IMG/VR virus record: IMGVR_UViG_3300042924_005426
Coordinates: 1-37,051 of that record
Source: a virus
Reading direction: 5' to 3' (one strand)
Length of the DNA stretch: 37,051 bases
Position numbers and translations under genes: made by a program. Numbering within the stretch: position 1 is the stretch's first letter; each line of letters begins with the position of its first letter. This document shows, one piece after another, positions 5,076-12,267 of this stretch. The notes below the pieces were generated by a model. The model did not search any database. It was given only the letters and a program-made list of their open reading frames with translations, and had not been told where the DNA came from.

Positions 5076-7633
5076 GCCGGCACGTCGTCGAACAGGCTCA
5101 TGCGCTGCCCGATCTCACGCTCGCGCTTGACGAGGTTCCGACACGCCGTGTCGAAGTAGCTGCGCTTCAGCTCGACGCCGTAGTACCGACGGTCGGCGCC
5201 GAGCGCCGCCCACCCCTCGCTGCCGATGCCGCCGAAGGGCGAGAACACGAGCTCGTCGGGGTTCGACCACAACAGGACGCACCGCTCGATGAGCGAGAGC
5301 TGCAACGGGCAGACGTGGCGCTCCTCGGGGCGCTCCTTCGCCACCTGGGCGTTGAGCACGTCAGTCTCGCGGATGCCGTGCCACGTCGACTGCTCGCCGT
5401 CGGGGTAGATCCACTGCCGCCACTGCTCGGCCTCGGCGTCGGCCACCTCGTCGGGTTCGTACCAGATCGAGTTCATCCAGGCGGTGTGCCGCTCGAAGGT
5501 GTGACCCTCGCGAGTGTGGGTCACCGGCGCCTCGTTCGCGCCCGGCGCGGTGAACACGAGCAGGTACTCGCCGGTCTGCGGCATCGAGTTGGCCGCGTCG
5601 CGGATCGCCGTGACGTGCAGCAGCGAGGTTTCCTTGTTGCGCGTCGCCTCGAGCTGCGGATTCTTGTGGATCGTGATGCGGCGGTGGTAGTGGAACCCGG
5701 CATCGACCATGCCGGCGCGCAGGTCCGACGGGAAGTCGTAGGCGTGGCGGTAGCCGCTCGTGTTGGCGAAGCGAATGATCTCCTTGCAGTGGATCGCCAC
5801 GATTCGGCCCGGCCGCATGACGGGCAGCAGGCGCTCGGCGAAGGTGCGCCACTGGTAGCGGAACTCGGCGTCGCCGCGGACGTTGCCCATGTCCTCGAGC
5901 TCCTGGGAGTAGCTGTAGAGGGCGGCGAACGGCGGTGAGAACACCGACAGGTCGACACTCGCCGGCGTCATGTCGGCCATGTGGGCGAGCGAGTCGCCGT
6001 AGATCATCGTCCAGCGGTCACCGCTGCGGCGGTCGAGCTCGGACTTTGGGGCGGTGGACACGATACGAACCTCCGAGGTGTCGCGTGGGCGGAGCCGTTC
6101 GACGACGGCGGTTTCGATCTCGTCGGCGTCCCCCTGGAACGTCGACTGCTTGTTCATCACGTTCTGGCAGATCGCCTCGTCGAGGGCGGTCAGCGGGACG
6201 TAGACCTGCACCGCCTTCGTCTGGCCGAACCGGTAGCTGCGCCGGATGCACTGGTAGTACCGCTCGAAGCTGTCGGTGATCGTCGAGAAGACCTGCACCG
6301 AACACGCCTGGAGGTTGACGCCGAACCCGAACATGGCGGGCTTCAGGATCAGCACCCGAGGCGCCTCGGGGTCACAGCGCCGGAACCCCTCGATGGCCTC
6401 GTCGCGCACCGCCGGCTTCACCTTGCCCGACAGGTGGCGCGAACCGGGGATCATGGCGGCGAGCTGGTCGCCCTCCTCGTCGAAGGTGACCCAGATGATG
6501 ACCTGGTCCTCGGCGTGCTCGCCGTTGACGAGGTCCGCAATCCACGCCGGCTTCAGGGTCGGATAGCGCTGGACGACCTTGCCGTCACCCAGCTCGAACC
6601 CGTGAGCGATCTGCATCATCTTCGTGCGCGACGTGATGCCGCCGGGTGTCGCGCCGAACAGCGACGGTTGGTCACCTGTCTCGTGCATGCGCGCCGCGGT
6701 GGTCTGTTCGTCGGTGAGCGCGACGACCGGGAACCGCTCGGTCATCTCGGGCAGGTCGGCGAGGTGATCGGCGAAGCCCCAGCGCTTCGGGTCGCGCACG
6801 AACACGGCCCAGCTCGCCAGGTTGGCCGCCCAGGCGTCGCGGGCGTGCGGCTTGAACTGCCAGTCACCGTCACGGTTCATGAAGTACGCCGTCAGGTACT
6901 CGGTGGTGCTGCGCACCTGGTCGAGGAACACGGCGTGCTGGGCGAACTCGGTGCGCTGGTTCGGCGCCGGCGTCGCCGAGCAGGCCAGCTTCCAGCGAAC
7001 GCCGGCGAACGCCCGCATCACGGCGAACTTGCGCACGCCGAACGCCTTGAGCATCGACGACTCGTCGAGCACGACGCCGGCGACGTCGAGGTGTTCACCG
7101 CCGAACCGGTCGCCCTTGCCGCCGCCGTCGAACTTCTCGTAGTTCGTGATGGCGATCGGCGTGGGGTGATCGGGGTCGGCGAGCCACGCCTCGAGCGTGG
7201 GTCGGTCGGTGGCGTCGAGCACGATCGGCGCGCCGTAGAACCGCTCGGCCTCGGCGCAGGTCTGTCGGCACACCGACAGCGGGGCGAGGATCATCACCTT
7301 GCCGTTCGTGTGGCGCGCCACGTTCACCGCCCAATCGAGCTGCATGGCGGTCTTGCCGAGGCCGGTGTCGGCGAACAGGGCGAAGCGCTGGCGGTCCAGG
7401 GCGCGCGCCACGATCCACGCTTGGTAGTCGAACAGGTGCGCACCGAGCTGCCACTCGCTGCGCACCACTCGCTCGTCGATGACGCCGACGGCGGCGAGGG
7501 CGTCGGGGTCGACCCACACATCGCCGCGGTCGTCGATGAACTCGTACTCACCCGCTGCGCGCAGCGTGATCAGGTCGTCGTAGCCCTCGAGCTGGGCGCG
7601 CCAGCGTGGGCCGGTTCGGTCGGTGAGGATCAC
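5072..7633 (-). CDS. SNF2-type helicase fused to a DNA methyltransferase
   Basis: 853 residues from a GTG overlapping the WhiB stop (GTGA). The N-terminal superfamily 2 helicase shows DTGLGKT (89-95, Walker A), LDESS (189-193, in place of DEAH), SATP (219-222, motif III) and QCIRRSYRFGQ (461-471, motif VI). After a linker near residues 500-540, a beta-class amino-methyltransferase follows: catalytic SPPF at 566-569 and SAM-binding FSPFGGIGS at 797-805, placed in the C-terminal half as in circularly permuted enzymes. It would methylate N6-adenine or N4-cytosine, with the helicase perhaps translocating along DNA. Both halves look intact. No endonuclease domain is visible, so this is not a complete restriction enzyme. 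Confidence 0.87.
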   Translation of the reverse strand: MILTDRTGPRWRAQLEGYDDLITLRAAGEYEFIDDRGDVWVDPDALAAVGVIDERVVRSEWQLGAHLFDYQAWIVARALDRQRFALFADTGLGKTAMQLDWAVNVARHTNGKVMILAPLSVCRQTCAEAERFYGAPIVLDATDRPTLEAWLADPDHPTPIAITNYEKFDGGGKGDRFGGEHLDVAGVVLDESSMLKAFGVRKFAVMRAFAGVRWKLACSATPAPNQRTEFAQHAVFLDQVRSTTEYLTAYFMNRDGDWQFKPHARDAWAANLASWAVFVRDPKRWGFADHLADLPEMTERFPVVALTDEQTTAARMHETGDQPSLFGATPGGITSRTKMMQIAHGFELGDGKVVQRYPTLKPAWIADLVNGEHAEDQVIIWVTFDEEGDQLAAMIPGSRHLSGKVKPAVRDEAIEGFRRCDPEAPRVLILKPAMFGFGVNLQACSVQVFSTITDSFERYYQCIRRSYRFGQTKAVQVYVPLTALDEAICQNVMNKQSTFQGDADEIETAVVERLRPRDTSEVRIVSTAPKSELDRRSGDRWTMIYGDSLAHMADMTPASVDLSVFSPPFAALYSYSQELEDMGNVRGDAEFRYQWRTFAERLLPVMRPGRIVAIHCKEIIRFANTSGYRHAYDFPSDLRAGMVDAGFHYHRRITIHKNPQLEATRNKETSLLHVTAIRDAANSMPQTGEYLLVFTAPGANEAPVTHTREGHTFERHTAWMNSIWYEPDEVADAEAEQWRQWIYPDGEQSTWHGIRETDVLNAQVAKERPEERHVCPLQLSLIERCVLLWSNPDELVFSPFGGIGSEGWAALGADRRYYGVELKRSYFDTACRNLVKREREIGQRMSLFDDVPA

Positions 7634-8031
7634 AGCGCACCGCCTCGCCGCCAGGGGCCGCGCATGGCGCGCCGCTCGCGTTCGGATGCGCCACCCCATA
7701 CGCCGATCTGCTCGCCGTGGTCGAGGGCGTAGGCGAGGCACTCGACCGACACGGGGCACCGTGCGCAGATGCCCTTCGCCGCCTCGGTCGGCTCGCCGCG
7801 ATGGGGGTAGAAGATGTGCTGCGGTGCGCCGCGGCACTCGGCCTCGGCGAACCAGTCGGGCGACTCGACGCCGAGCAGGTCGCGCACCTGGATCGTGGTG
7901 GGCGTGACCGGCGCGGCCTTGTTGCGTTTCTGGCGGTAGTCGCGCATCTTGGCGGCGGCGCCCTGGCGGCACTCCTCGCACCGACACCCGTAGCTGTAAC
8001 CGGTCGAGCCGTGGTAGTGGATCACCTTCAT
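7630..8031 (-). CDS. WhiB-family regulator with an extra N-terminal Cys module
   Basis: 133 residues. The WhiB domain has four cluster-binding cysteines at 66, 89, 92 and 98 (CxxC and Cx5C spacing), then GVWGG at 110-114 and a basic tail that contacts DNA. WhiB proteins carry a 4Fe-4S cluster and act with the actinobacterial sigma factor. Phage copies can alter host transcription or superinfection. Residues 6-30 hold an unusual added motif (HGSTGY, then C16, C18, C21 and R) that resembles the free-standing 69-residue protein at 20154. The start ATG overlaps the upstream stop (ATGA). Confidence 0.85.
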   Translation of the reverse strand: MKVIHYHGSTGYSYGCRCEECRQGAAAKMRDYRQKRNKAAPVTPTTIQVRDLLGVESPDWFAEAECRGAPQHIFYPHRGEPTEAAKGICARCPVSVECLAYALDHGEQIGVWGGASERERRAMRGPWRRGGAL

Positions 8032-8504
8032 CGCTGCACCGCCCGGTACAGGCCGCGCCCGACCCGCCCGATGGCGGCGTCGCGGGCGAGCTGGGCGACG
8101 GTGAACTTGACCGTGTTGGCCTTGTAGGCCGGCAGTGCGGCGCAGATGTCGGCCGGCGAGAACGACGTGTCGGGTTCGGCGCTGAGTACAGCGACGACCG
8201 CCGCGGCGCACCCGGTGAGCGCCGTCGGGTGCGCCGCGCGCGCCTCGGCGGTGTCGGCGGCGAGCGCCTCGGTGCTCAGGGGGATGACGTCGGCGTGGCG
8301 CGAGTGCGGCACCGCCTCGGCGATGAACGGCGCCGCCTCGGCGTCGAGGGCGAGCTCGAGCTGATCGTCGGTGCGGCGCAGGTCGACGTCGACCCACATG
8401 TGGTCGGCGTCGACGTTGACGGTGGCGGCGTGGCCGCCCAGGCTCGCCCACATCTGGACGAGCTGGGCGGCCGTGTCGGCGGTGATGGTCACGACGATCG
8501 CCAT
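8028..8504 (-). CDS. Unknown early protein with possible C-terminal winged helix
   Basis: 158 residues, starting at an ATG that shares one base with the preceding stop (TGATG). The N-terminal 80 residues are mixed alpha/beta and acidic. The last 45 residues read like a winged helix-turn-helix (FSPADICAALPAYKANTVKF, then a basic segment ending GRGLYRAV), so DNA binding is possible. It lies between a probable ssDNA-binding protein and WhiB. Function is not assigned. Confidence 0.6.
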   Translation of the reverse strand: MAIVVTITADTAAQLVQMWASLGGHAATVNVDADHMWVDVDLRRTDDQLELALDAEAAPFIAEAVPHSRHADVIPLSTEALAADTAEARAAHPTALTGCAAAVVAVLSAEPDTSFSPADICAALPAYKANTVKFTVAQLARDAAIGRVGRGLYRAVQR

Positions 8505-9094
8505 CAGAACCCGATCAGGTCGGCACCGGCGGCGGGCGGGTCGTCGAGGCGCACCGCCGTGGCGGCGAGGTACTCGGCCTCGGCGGCCTGGACCCACTGC
8601 GAGTCGGCGGGCACCGCACGGCGCAGCGTGAGGGGGCCGTAGACGCCGACGGACTGGCCGCGGGGGACGGCGTCCACCTCGGCCTGGGTCGCCAGCTTGC
8701 CGCCCGAGGGGGCGCCCTGGGCGTTGTAGACCTGCGCGTGGTCGAGCGTCTGGCTCACGATGTCGCCGACCTGCAACGGGCCGAGGCCATTCTTCGCCTC
8801 GATCCACTGCCCGAAGCTGGCGCCGCGCAGGATCATGCGGGCGAGCTCGCCCGGTGCGGGCACCGCGGCGGGGTCCGACCCGATGCCCGACGGCATCGTG
8901 GTGCCGGGCATGACGACGATGGTGACGACGAGCTCCTGGCGGGGCTTGCCGTTGTCCTTCAGCGCCGGCTGGCCGTCCTTGAGCACGTCGCGCTGCACCG
9001 TGCGCACCACGGCGCCGGTGACGGTGTCGCCGATGCGCTGGCGCTTCATGACCGGCACGCGCGGCCCTGTGGGTTCATCGAGTGTGATGGGCAT
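8504..9094 (-). CDS. Early protein, possible OB-fold ssDNA-binding or recombination protein
   Basis: 196 residues with an excellent ribosome binding site (GGGAGGA, 6 bases before ATG). The body is beta-rich with short conserved-looking strands (QRIGDTVTGAVVRT near residue 18, and LQVGDIVSQTL near residue 106). It directly follows a Cas4-like exonuclease, and exonuclease plus annealing or ssDNA-binding protein is a common phage recombination pair. The OB-fold idea rests on this context and on the strand pattern, not on a recognised motif. Confidence 0.6.
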   Translation of the reverse strand: MPITLDEPTGPRVPVMKRQRIGDTVTGAVVRTVQRDVLKDGQPALKDNGKPRQELVVTIVVMPGTTMPSGIGSDPAAVPAPGELARMILRGASFGQWIEAKNGLGPLQVGDIVSQTLDHAQVYNAQGAPSGGKLATQAEVDAVPRGQSVGVYGPLTLRRAVPADSQWVQAAEAEYLAATAVRLDDPPAAGADLIGF

Positions 9095-9129
9095 AGCTGT
9101 TCCTCCCGAGTTGGGTGAGTTGGTTGGGA

Positions 9130-10896
9130 TCAGGCGACGGCGACGAGGGCGGGCGTGCCGGCCTCGTCGACCGCAACGCGGTAGGCGCGGCAGAGCTGTT
9201 CGAGCTGGCCGGCCTGGGCGATGGTGAGGGTGCCCAACAGCGCACCGACCGCCAGGGCCGGTTTCGCTGCGTCCTCGCCGATGACGAGGGCGAGCGCCGA
9301 GCGCGGTGCGGTGTCGTCGCCCGGCGGGTTGCCGGCGAGCTGGGCGAGCTCGAGCGCAGCGGCGGCGATGGCGTGGCGGCGGCGTGGCGTCGGCTGGCCG
9401 TCGGGCGCCATCTTCCACGGGTGCGCCGTGTCGGCCTCGCCGATCCATCGCAACACCTGGGCTTGTTCGTCAGTGGTCATCTGAGCGAGCACCTGCCGCA
9501 ACCACGACACGGCCTCGGGGTCGGCGTGGTCGGTGGCCTCGGCCATGCGCTCGGCGTCGAGGGTGGCGCGCCGCTCGGCCTCGGCGGTGCGGGCCACCGC
9601 GGTGGCGGGGTCCTCGTCGCCGAAGGGCAGATCGGCGGCGGCCTCGATGTGGTCGAGCGTGCCGACGATCGCCGCGAGCTGCGCCGGCGTCCAGTTGTAC
9701 GGGCCGCCGGGGGTGTCCTTCGGGCGGGGCACGTCGAGGGGCCACAGGCCGGCGAGCAGGTTCGATGCACCGCCATGGGCCTTGACCGCTTCGATGCGGT
9801 TACGGACCCACGCGACGCGGGCCTGGTGCACGACGGCGTCGAGCACGCCGGCGAGGGGTCGGGGGTCGGCCGACGCAGCGGGCAAGGAGGACTCCGCTGC
9901 GTCGGCCTGGCCGGCGCCGACGACCCGAGCCCCAGCGGCATCGGGGTCGGGCACCGGCGTAACGGGGGCGGCGGCGGTGGTGGTTGGTCTTTCCACAGAC
10001 CCAACGACCTGCTCCCGAGCTGCACCCTGCCGGGGCTCAGTGTGGGAGGTAGTGCCGCCGCCCTCGATCATCATCGGGACGAGGAGTCCCTTGCGCTTGC
10101 GCCAGTCGCGCACCGTGACGGCGAGCTCGAGCGCCTCGGCGCCCGCTGCGATGTCCAGGACGTGCAGGTCACAGCGCGCCGAACCCGGCTCGACGTGGAC
10201 GATCAGCGCCGTGGCGTGGTCGACGTCGCGCATCGGCAGGCGGACGTCCTCCATGCCGTCGGGCGCTGCGCCCTGGGAGTACAGCGCGTCGGCGTGGGCG
10301 TAGATGGCGAGCTGAATCGACCAGGCGAGGTGGCCGTAGGCGATGCTCGACGCTGCGCCGGTCTTGATGTCGGCGATGCGCAGCACGCCGTCGCACCGTC
10401 GGCGCAGCGTCAGGTCCGACGTGCCGGCGATGCGGTGACGGTCAAGGACGACCATCGCCTCGGACAGCTCGACGACCACGTCGTAGCCGGCGGCGTCGAT
10501 CGCTGCCTTCACCGCGGCGACGTCACCGGCGTAGGGCTCGGGCACGATGAAGGTCGGGTCGGCGTGGGACCGTTCGATCATCGAGTGCAGCGCCGTGCCG
10601 AGGTCGCGCCGTGCGGTCGCGCCGCCGGCTTCCTTCGCCCGCTCGCACACCTTGTTGAGCTCGGCGCGGTCATCGGGGTCGGCGGCCTGGACGAGGGCCA
10701 GCAGGTCGGGCCGCTGGGCGAGGCCGAGCGCCGTCATCCTGTTGGACCAGGTGAGCAGGTTCGCCTGGTCGTCGAGCGCCTTCGCCACGGTGGTGGCTCG
10801 GGTGTAGCCGACGGGCTTGCCGCCCTCGGGTGGCACGACGAGGTAGCGACCCCAGCGGTCGCGCCGCACGGCGTCGGTCGGGTCGAGCGCGATCAT
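9130..10896 (-). CDS. Cas4/RecB-like PD-(D/E)XK exonuclease with C-terminal extension
   Basis: 588 residues from an ATG in an ATGA overlap. The nuclease core has GTSDLTL followed by IADIKTG, the spaced Asp and D-x-K of the PD-(D/E)XK superfamily, around residues 150-180. A downstream Q-L-A-I-Y-A fits the conserved Gln/Tyr motif of RecB/Cas4 nucleases. It should degrade DNA ends for recombination. A Pro/Ala-rich linker near residues 280-330 leads to a long helical C-terminal region (Ala/Glu-rich) of unknown role, so the protein is longer than a plain Cas4-like nuclease. The gene heads the recombination part of the early operon. Confidence 0.78.
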   Translation of the reverse strand: MIALDPTDAVRRDRWGRYLVVPPEGGKPVGYTRATTVAKALDDQANLLTWSNRMTALGLAQRPDLLALVQAADPDDRAELNKVCERAKEAGGATARRDLGTALHSMIERSHADPTFIVPEPYAGDVAAVKAAIDAAGYDVVVELSEAMVVLDRHRIAGTSDLTLRRRCDGVLRIADIKTGAASSIAYGHLAWSIQLAIYAHADALYSQGAAPDGMEDVRLPMRDVDHATALIVHVEPGSARCDLHVLDIAAGAEALELAVTVRDWRKRKGLLVPMMIEGGGTTSHTEPRQGAAREQVVGSVERPTTTAAAPVTPVPDPDAAGARVVGAGQADAAESSLPAASADPRPLAGVLDAVVHQARVAWVRNRIEAVKAHGGASNLLAGLWPLDVPRPKDTPGGPYNWTPAQLAAIVGTLDHIEAAADLPFGDEDPATAVARTAEAERRATLDAERMAEATDHADPEAVSWLRQVLAQMTTDEQAQVLRWIGEADTAHPWKMAPDGQPTPRRRHAIAAAALELAQLAGNPPGDDTAPRSALALVIGEDAAKPALAVGALLGTLTIAQAGQLEQLCRAYRVAVDEAGTPALVAVA

Positions 10897-11186
10897 TGCC
10901 CGACCCCCGGTGCGTCGTCGGGCATGACGGGCGGGCGGCCGTAGGACCTGCGGGCGCGACGGTCGTCGTCGCATTCCGCGAGCTCGGCGATGAGGTCGAG
11001 CGCGCCCTGCCGGATGCGGCCGGCGATGGCGAGCAGCTCGTGCAGGCGCTCGCGGTCGGTGTCGCCGGCCGTAGTGATCGTGCCGTTGTAGGCGAGGTGC
11101 ACGGCGGCGAACACGCCGGGGTGCACCTCGACGACGATGTCGTCAGCGACGACTCCGCCGATCATGGGTGACGAGTGGTAGGGCAC
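10893..11186 (-). CDS. Unknown small early protein
   Basis: 97 residues. The GTG at 11186 follows AAGGAG by 7 bases, the best ribosome binding site in the early region, and the gene is the first after a 141-base gap, so it probably opens the replication operon. The N-terminal half is beta-like and hydrophobic (DIVVEVHPGVFAAVHL), the middle is helical, and the end is Arg/Pro-rich. No known family is recognised. Confidence 0.65.
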   Translation of the reverse strand: MPYHSSPMIGGVVADDIVVEVHPGVFAAVHLAYNGTITTAGDTDRERLHELLAIAGRIRQGALDLIAELAECDDDRRARRSYGRPPVMPDDAPGVGQ

Positions 11187-11208
11187 TGGTAATCTCCTTG
11201 GTGTCGGT

Positions 11209-11245
11209 GCCCACCCCGGTCGCTGTCCAGTGCTGCGGGGTGGGC
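11209..11245. repeat. 10-bp perfect inverted repeat
   Basis: GCCCACCCCG (11209-11218) and CGGGGTGGGC (11236-11245) pair perfectly across a 17-base loop in the gap upstream of the 97-residue gene. There is no U-tract on either strand. It could be a terminator-like or leader structure ahead of the replication operon. Confidence 0.45.
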
Positions 11246-11265
11246 GCTTGTCATTGCTGGGGGGT

Positions 11266-11319
11266 GTCCAGGGCCGGCCGGCTGGCAGGAGGGAAGGGGC
11301 GAGGCGCCCGACCCTGGAC
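11266..11319. repeat. Inverted repeat GTCCAGGG / CCCTGGAC with inner hairpin
   Basis: GTCCAGGG (11266-11273) and CCCTGGAC (11312-11319) are perfect complements enclosing a smaller stem (GGGGCG with CGCCC). The element lies just after the stop of the 41-residue gene on the minus strand, where a terminator for the short excisionase operon would be expected. Confidence 0.4.
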
Positions 11320-11327
11320 GAACGGGG

Positions 11328-11453
11328 TCACCGCAGGCGGCGTCGGTCGCGGCGGTGACAGGTGATGGCGGCGGCGCTGGCGGTGACGCTGGCGCCGGTG
11401 AGCAGCGCCCACTGCCACCACGTCAGGGCGGAGAGCAAGAACGGAGCGGTCAC
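11328..11453 (-). CDS. 41-residue membrane peptide
   Basis: Starts at a GTG in a GTGA overlap with the preceding 54-residue gene. One hydrophobic segment with Trp-rich edge (LTWWQWALLTGASVTASAAA) is followed by a basic tail (HRRDRRRLR), predicting a single membrane span with a cytoplasmic positive end. Third in a short operon after the excisionase. Function is unknown; small phage membrane peptides near the immunity region may act in superinfection exclusion. Confidence 0.5.
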   Translation of the reverse strand: MTAPFLLSALTWWQWALLTGASVTASAAAITCHRRDRRRLR

Positions 11454-11614
11454 TGGTCGTCGTTCTCGATGGGCCAGAGGTGGGCGCCGATGGCGAACCG
11501 CTCGGCGTCGATGTCGTCGTCGTGGTCGCGCCAGGCGGCGACGAAGAAGCGCGACCCGATGATGGCGACGCCGGCCCAGATCGGTAGCCACGTCCAGAAC
11601 TCGGCGCCGCTCAC
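11450..11614 (-). CDS. 54-residue membrane peptide
   Basis: GTG start in a GTGA overlap with the excisionase stop. A hydrophobic stretch (FWTWLPIWAGVAIIGSRFFV) spans residues 6-25 and is followed by an acidic tail (DHDDDID). Single-pass membrane protein of unknown function. The tight overlaps on both sides support translation. Confidence 0.55.
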   Translation of the reverse strand: MSGAEFWTWLPIWAGVAIIGSRFFVAAWRDHDDDIDAERFAIGAHLWPIENDDQ

Positions 11615-11799
11615 GACGACGCCCCGGGGAGCTCGGCGGCGAGGGCTTCGACGGCGTCGGCGTCGAGCAGGTACGGGGCGGTGCCGCCGCCCAGCTTCAT
11701 GGCGGGGATCTGGCCGTTGCGGACTCGACGCTGAGTCGTCCATCGGGACTCGGACAGCACCTCGGCGGCCTGCGCGATCGTCAGTAGTCGTTGGAGCAT
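11611..11799 (-). CDS. xis: Excisionase-like MerR/HTH protein
   Basis: 62 residues. LLTIAQAAEVLSESRWTTQR followed by a basic R-N-G-Q-I-P-A-M-K-L turn is the compact winged-helix 'DNA-binding excisionase' fold: helix, helix, then a wing ending in a hydrophobic Y-L-L. It would steer integrase toward excision and may also repress transcription. It is transcribed divergently from the repressor and integrase. The ATG lies 6 bases after a -10-like TAGACA with no ribosome binding site, so the mRNA is probably leaderless. The symbol denotes the role; other HTH roles are possible. Confidence 0.72.
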   Translation of the reverse strand: MLQRLLTIAQAAEVLSESRWTTQRRVRNGQIPAMKLGGGTAPYLLDADAVEALAAELPGASS

Positions 11800-11805
11800 G
11801 AGGGA

Positions 11806-11834
11806 TGTCTAGTGCGTTTGCTCCAACTTTGCAA
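11806..11834 (-). promoter_or_regulatory. Promoter for the excisionase operon (leaderless type)
   Basis: On the minus strand, TTGCAA (11834-11829) and TAGACA (11811-11806) are separated by 17 bases. The ATG of the excisionase follows after 6 bases, so transcription would begin at or next to the start codon. The -35 element lies within one of the TTGC repeat sites. Confidence 0.5.
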
Positions 11835-11872
11835 CATCAGGGCCGGGACTTTTTTCCTATTGCACCACCTGG
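11818..11872. promoter_or_regulatory. Three phased TTGC operator-like sites
   Basis: TTGCTCCAACTTT (11818), TTGCAACATCAGG (11829) and TTGCACCACCTGG (11860) are related 13-mers; the last two match at 10 of 13 positions. Their starts are 11 and 31 bases apart, about one and three helical turns, so all face the same side. They lie in the intergenic region between the divergent repressor and excisionase genes, two of them over the excisionase promoter. They are likely binding sites for the repressor encoded at 11896. Confidence 0.5.
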
Positions 11873-11895
11873 GGCAGTGTGGTTCCCTTAGATCC

Positions 11896-12210
11896 ATGAC
11901 AACGCAACTAGACCTAACACTGGGCGAGGTCCTCCTCGTGTGGCGCACGCGAGCCGGCTTCACGCTGGCGGGCATGGGCGAGGCGCTCGAGGTCGGACGC
12001 AACACCGTCGCCCGCTGGGAGGCGGGTCAGGGTCGGATGCGCTGGCGCGACGTTGAGGCGTGGGCAGAGGCGTGCAACCAGGACAACGTCAACCTCGTGC
12101 GCCCGCTGTGGGAGCAGGCGGTCGACGCCCGGCCACGCATGGGCCGCCCGCCGCGTGTTACTCAGTGGTCACATCGGCCGTGGGTCCTCGGCGTGCAGGT
12201 GCGGGGCTAA
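11896..12210 (+). CDS. XRE-family HTH repressor (immunity)
   Basis: 104 residues. The helix-turn-helix reads LGEVLLVWRTRAGFTLAGMG, then ALEVGRNTVARWEAG (residues about 8-45), a clear Cro/C1-type domain. The C-terminal half is Trp/Arg-rich and may mediate dimer contacts; no protease domain (LexA-like) is present, so induction would not be by self-cleavage. Position next to integrase and divergent to the excisionase marks it as the likely lysogeny repressor. The ATG at 11896 has no strong ribosome binding site. Confidence 0.8.
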   Translation: MTTQLDLTLGEVLLVWRTRAGFTLAGMGEALEVGRNTVARWEAGQGRMRWRDVEAWAEACNQDNVNLVRPLWEQAVDARPRMGRPPRVTQWSHRPWVLGVQVRG

Positions 12211-12267
12211 TGCTTCAGCGACGGCGCCGACGCGCCGAACCTGTCGCACCCGCCGCAGAGGTCCGAC

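Noticed and set aside
5981-10944. Very long plus-strand reading frames opposite the helicase-methyltransferase and exonuclease genes (for example 5981-7732 and 9115-10944)
   Set aside because: They are mirror images of GC3-biased genes on the minus strand. Their products are Val/Gly/Arg/Asp-rich with no domains, and the minus-strand products have full catalytic motifs.
11884-11893. TTAGAT as the -10 of the repressor promoter
   Set aside because: The nearest -35-like TTGCAC is 22 bases away and the element is only two bases from the ATG, so the geometry is poor.
12211-12267. Attachment site next to integrase
   Set aside because: No distinctive core with arm repeats could be identified here or in 13155-13187. 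A host junction sequence is needed to define it.
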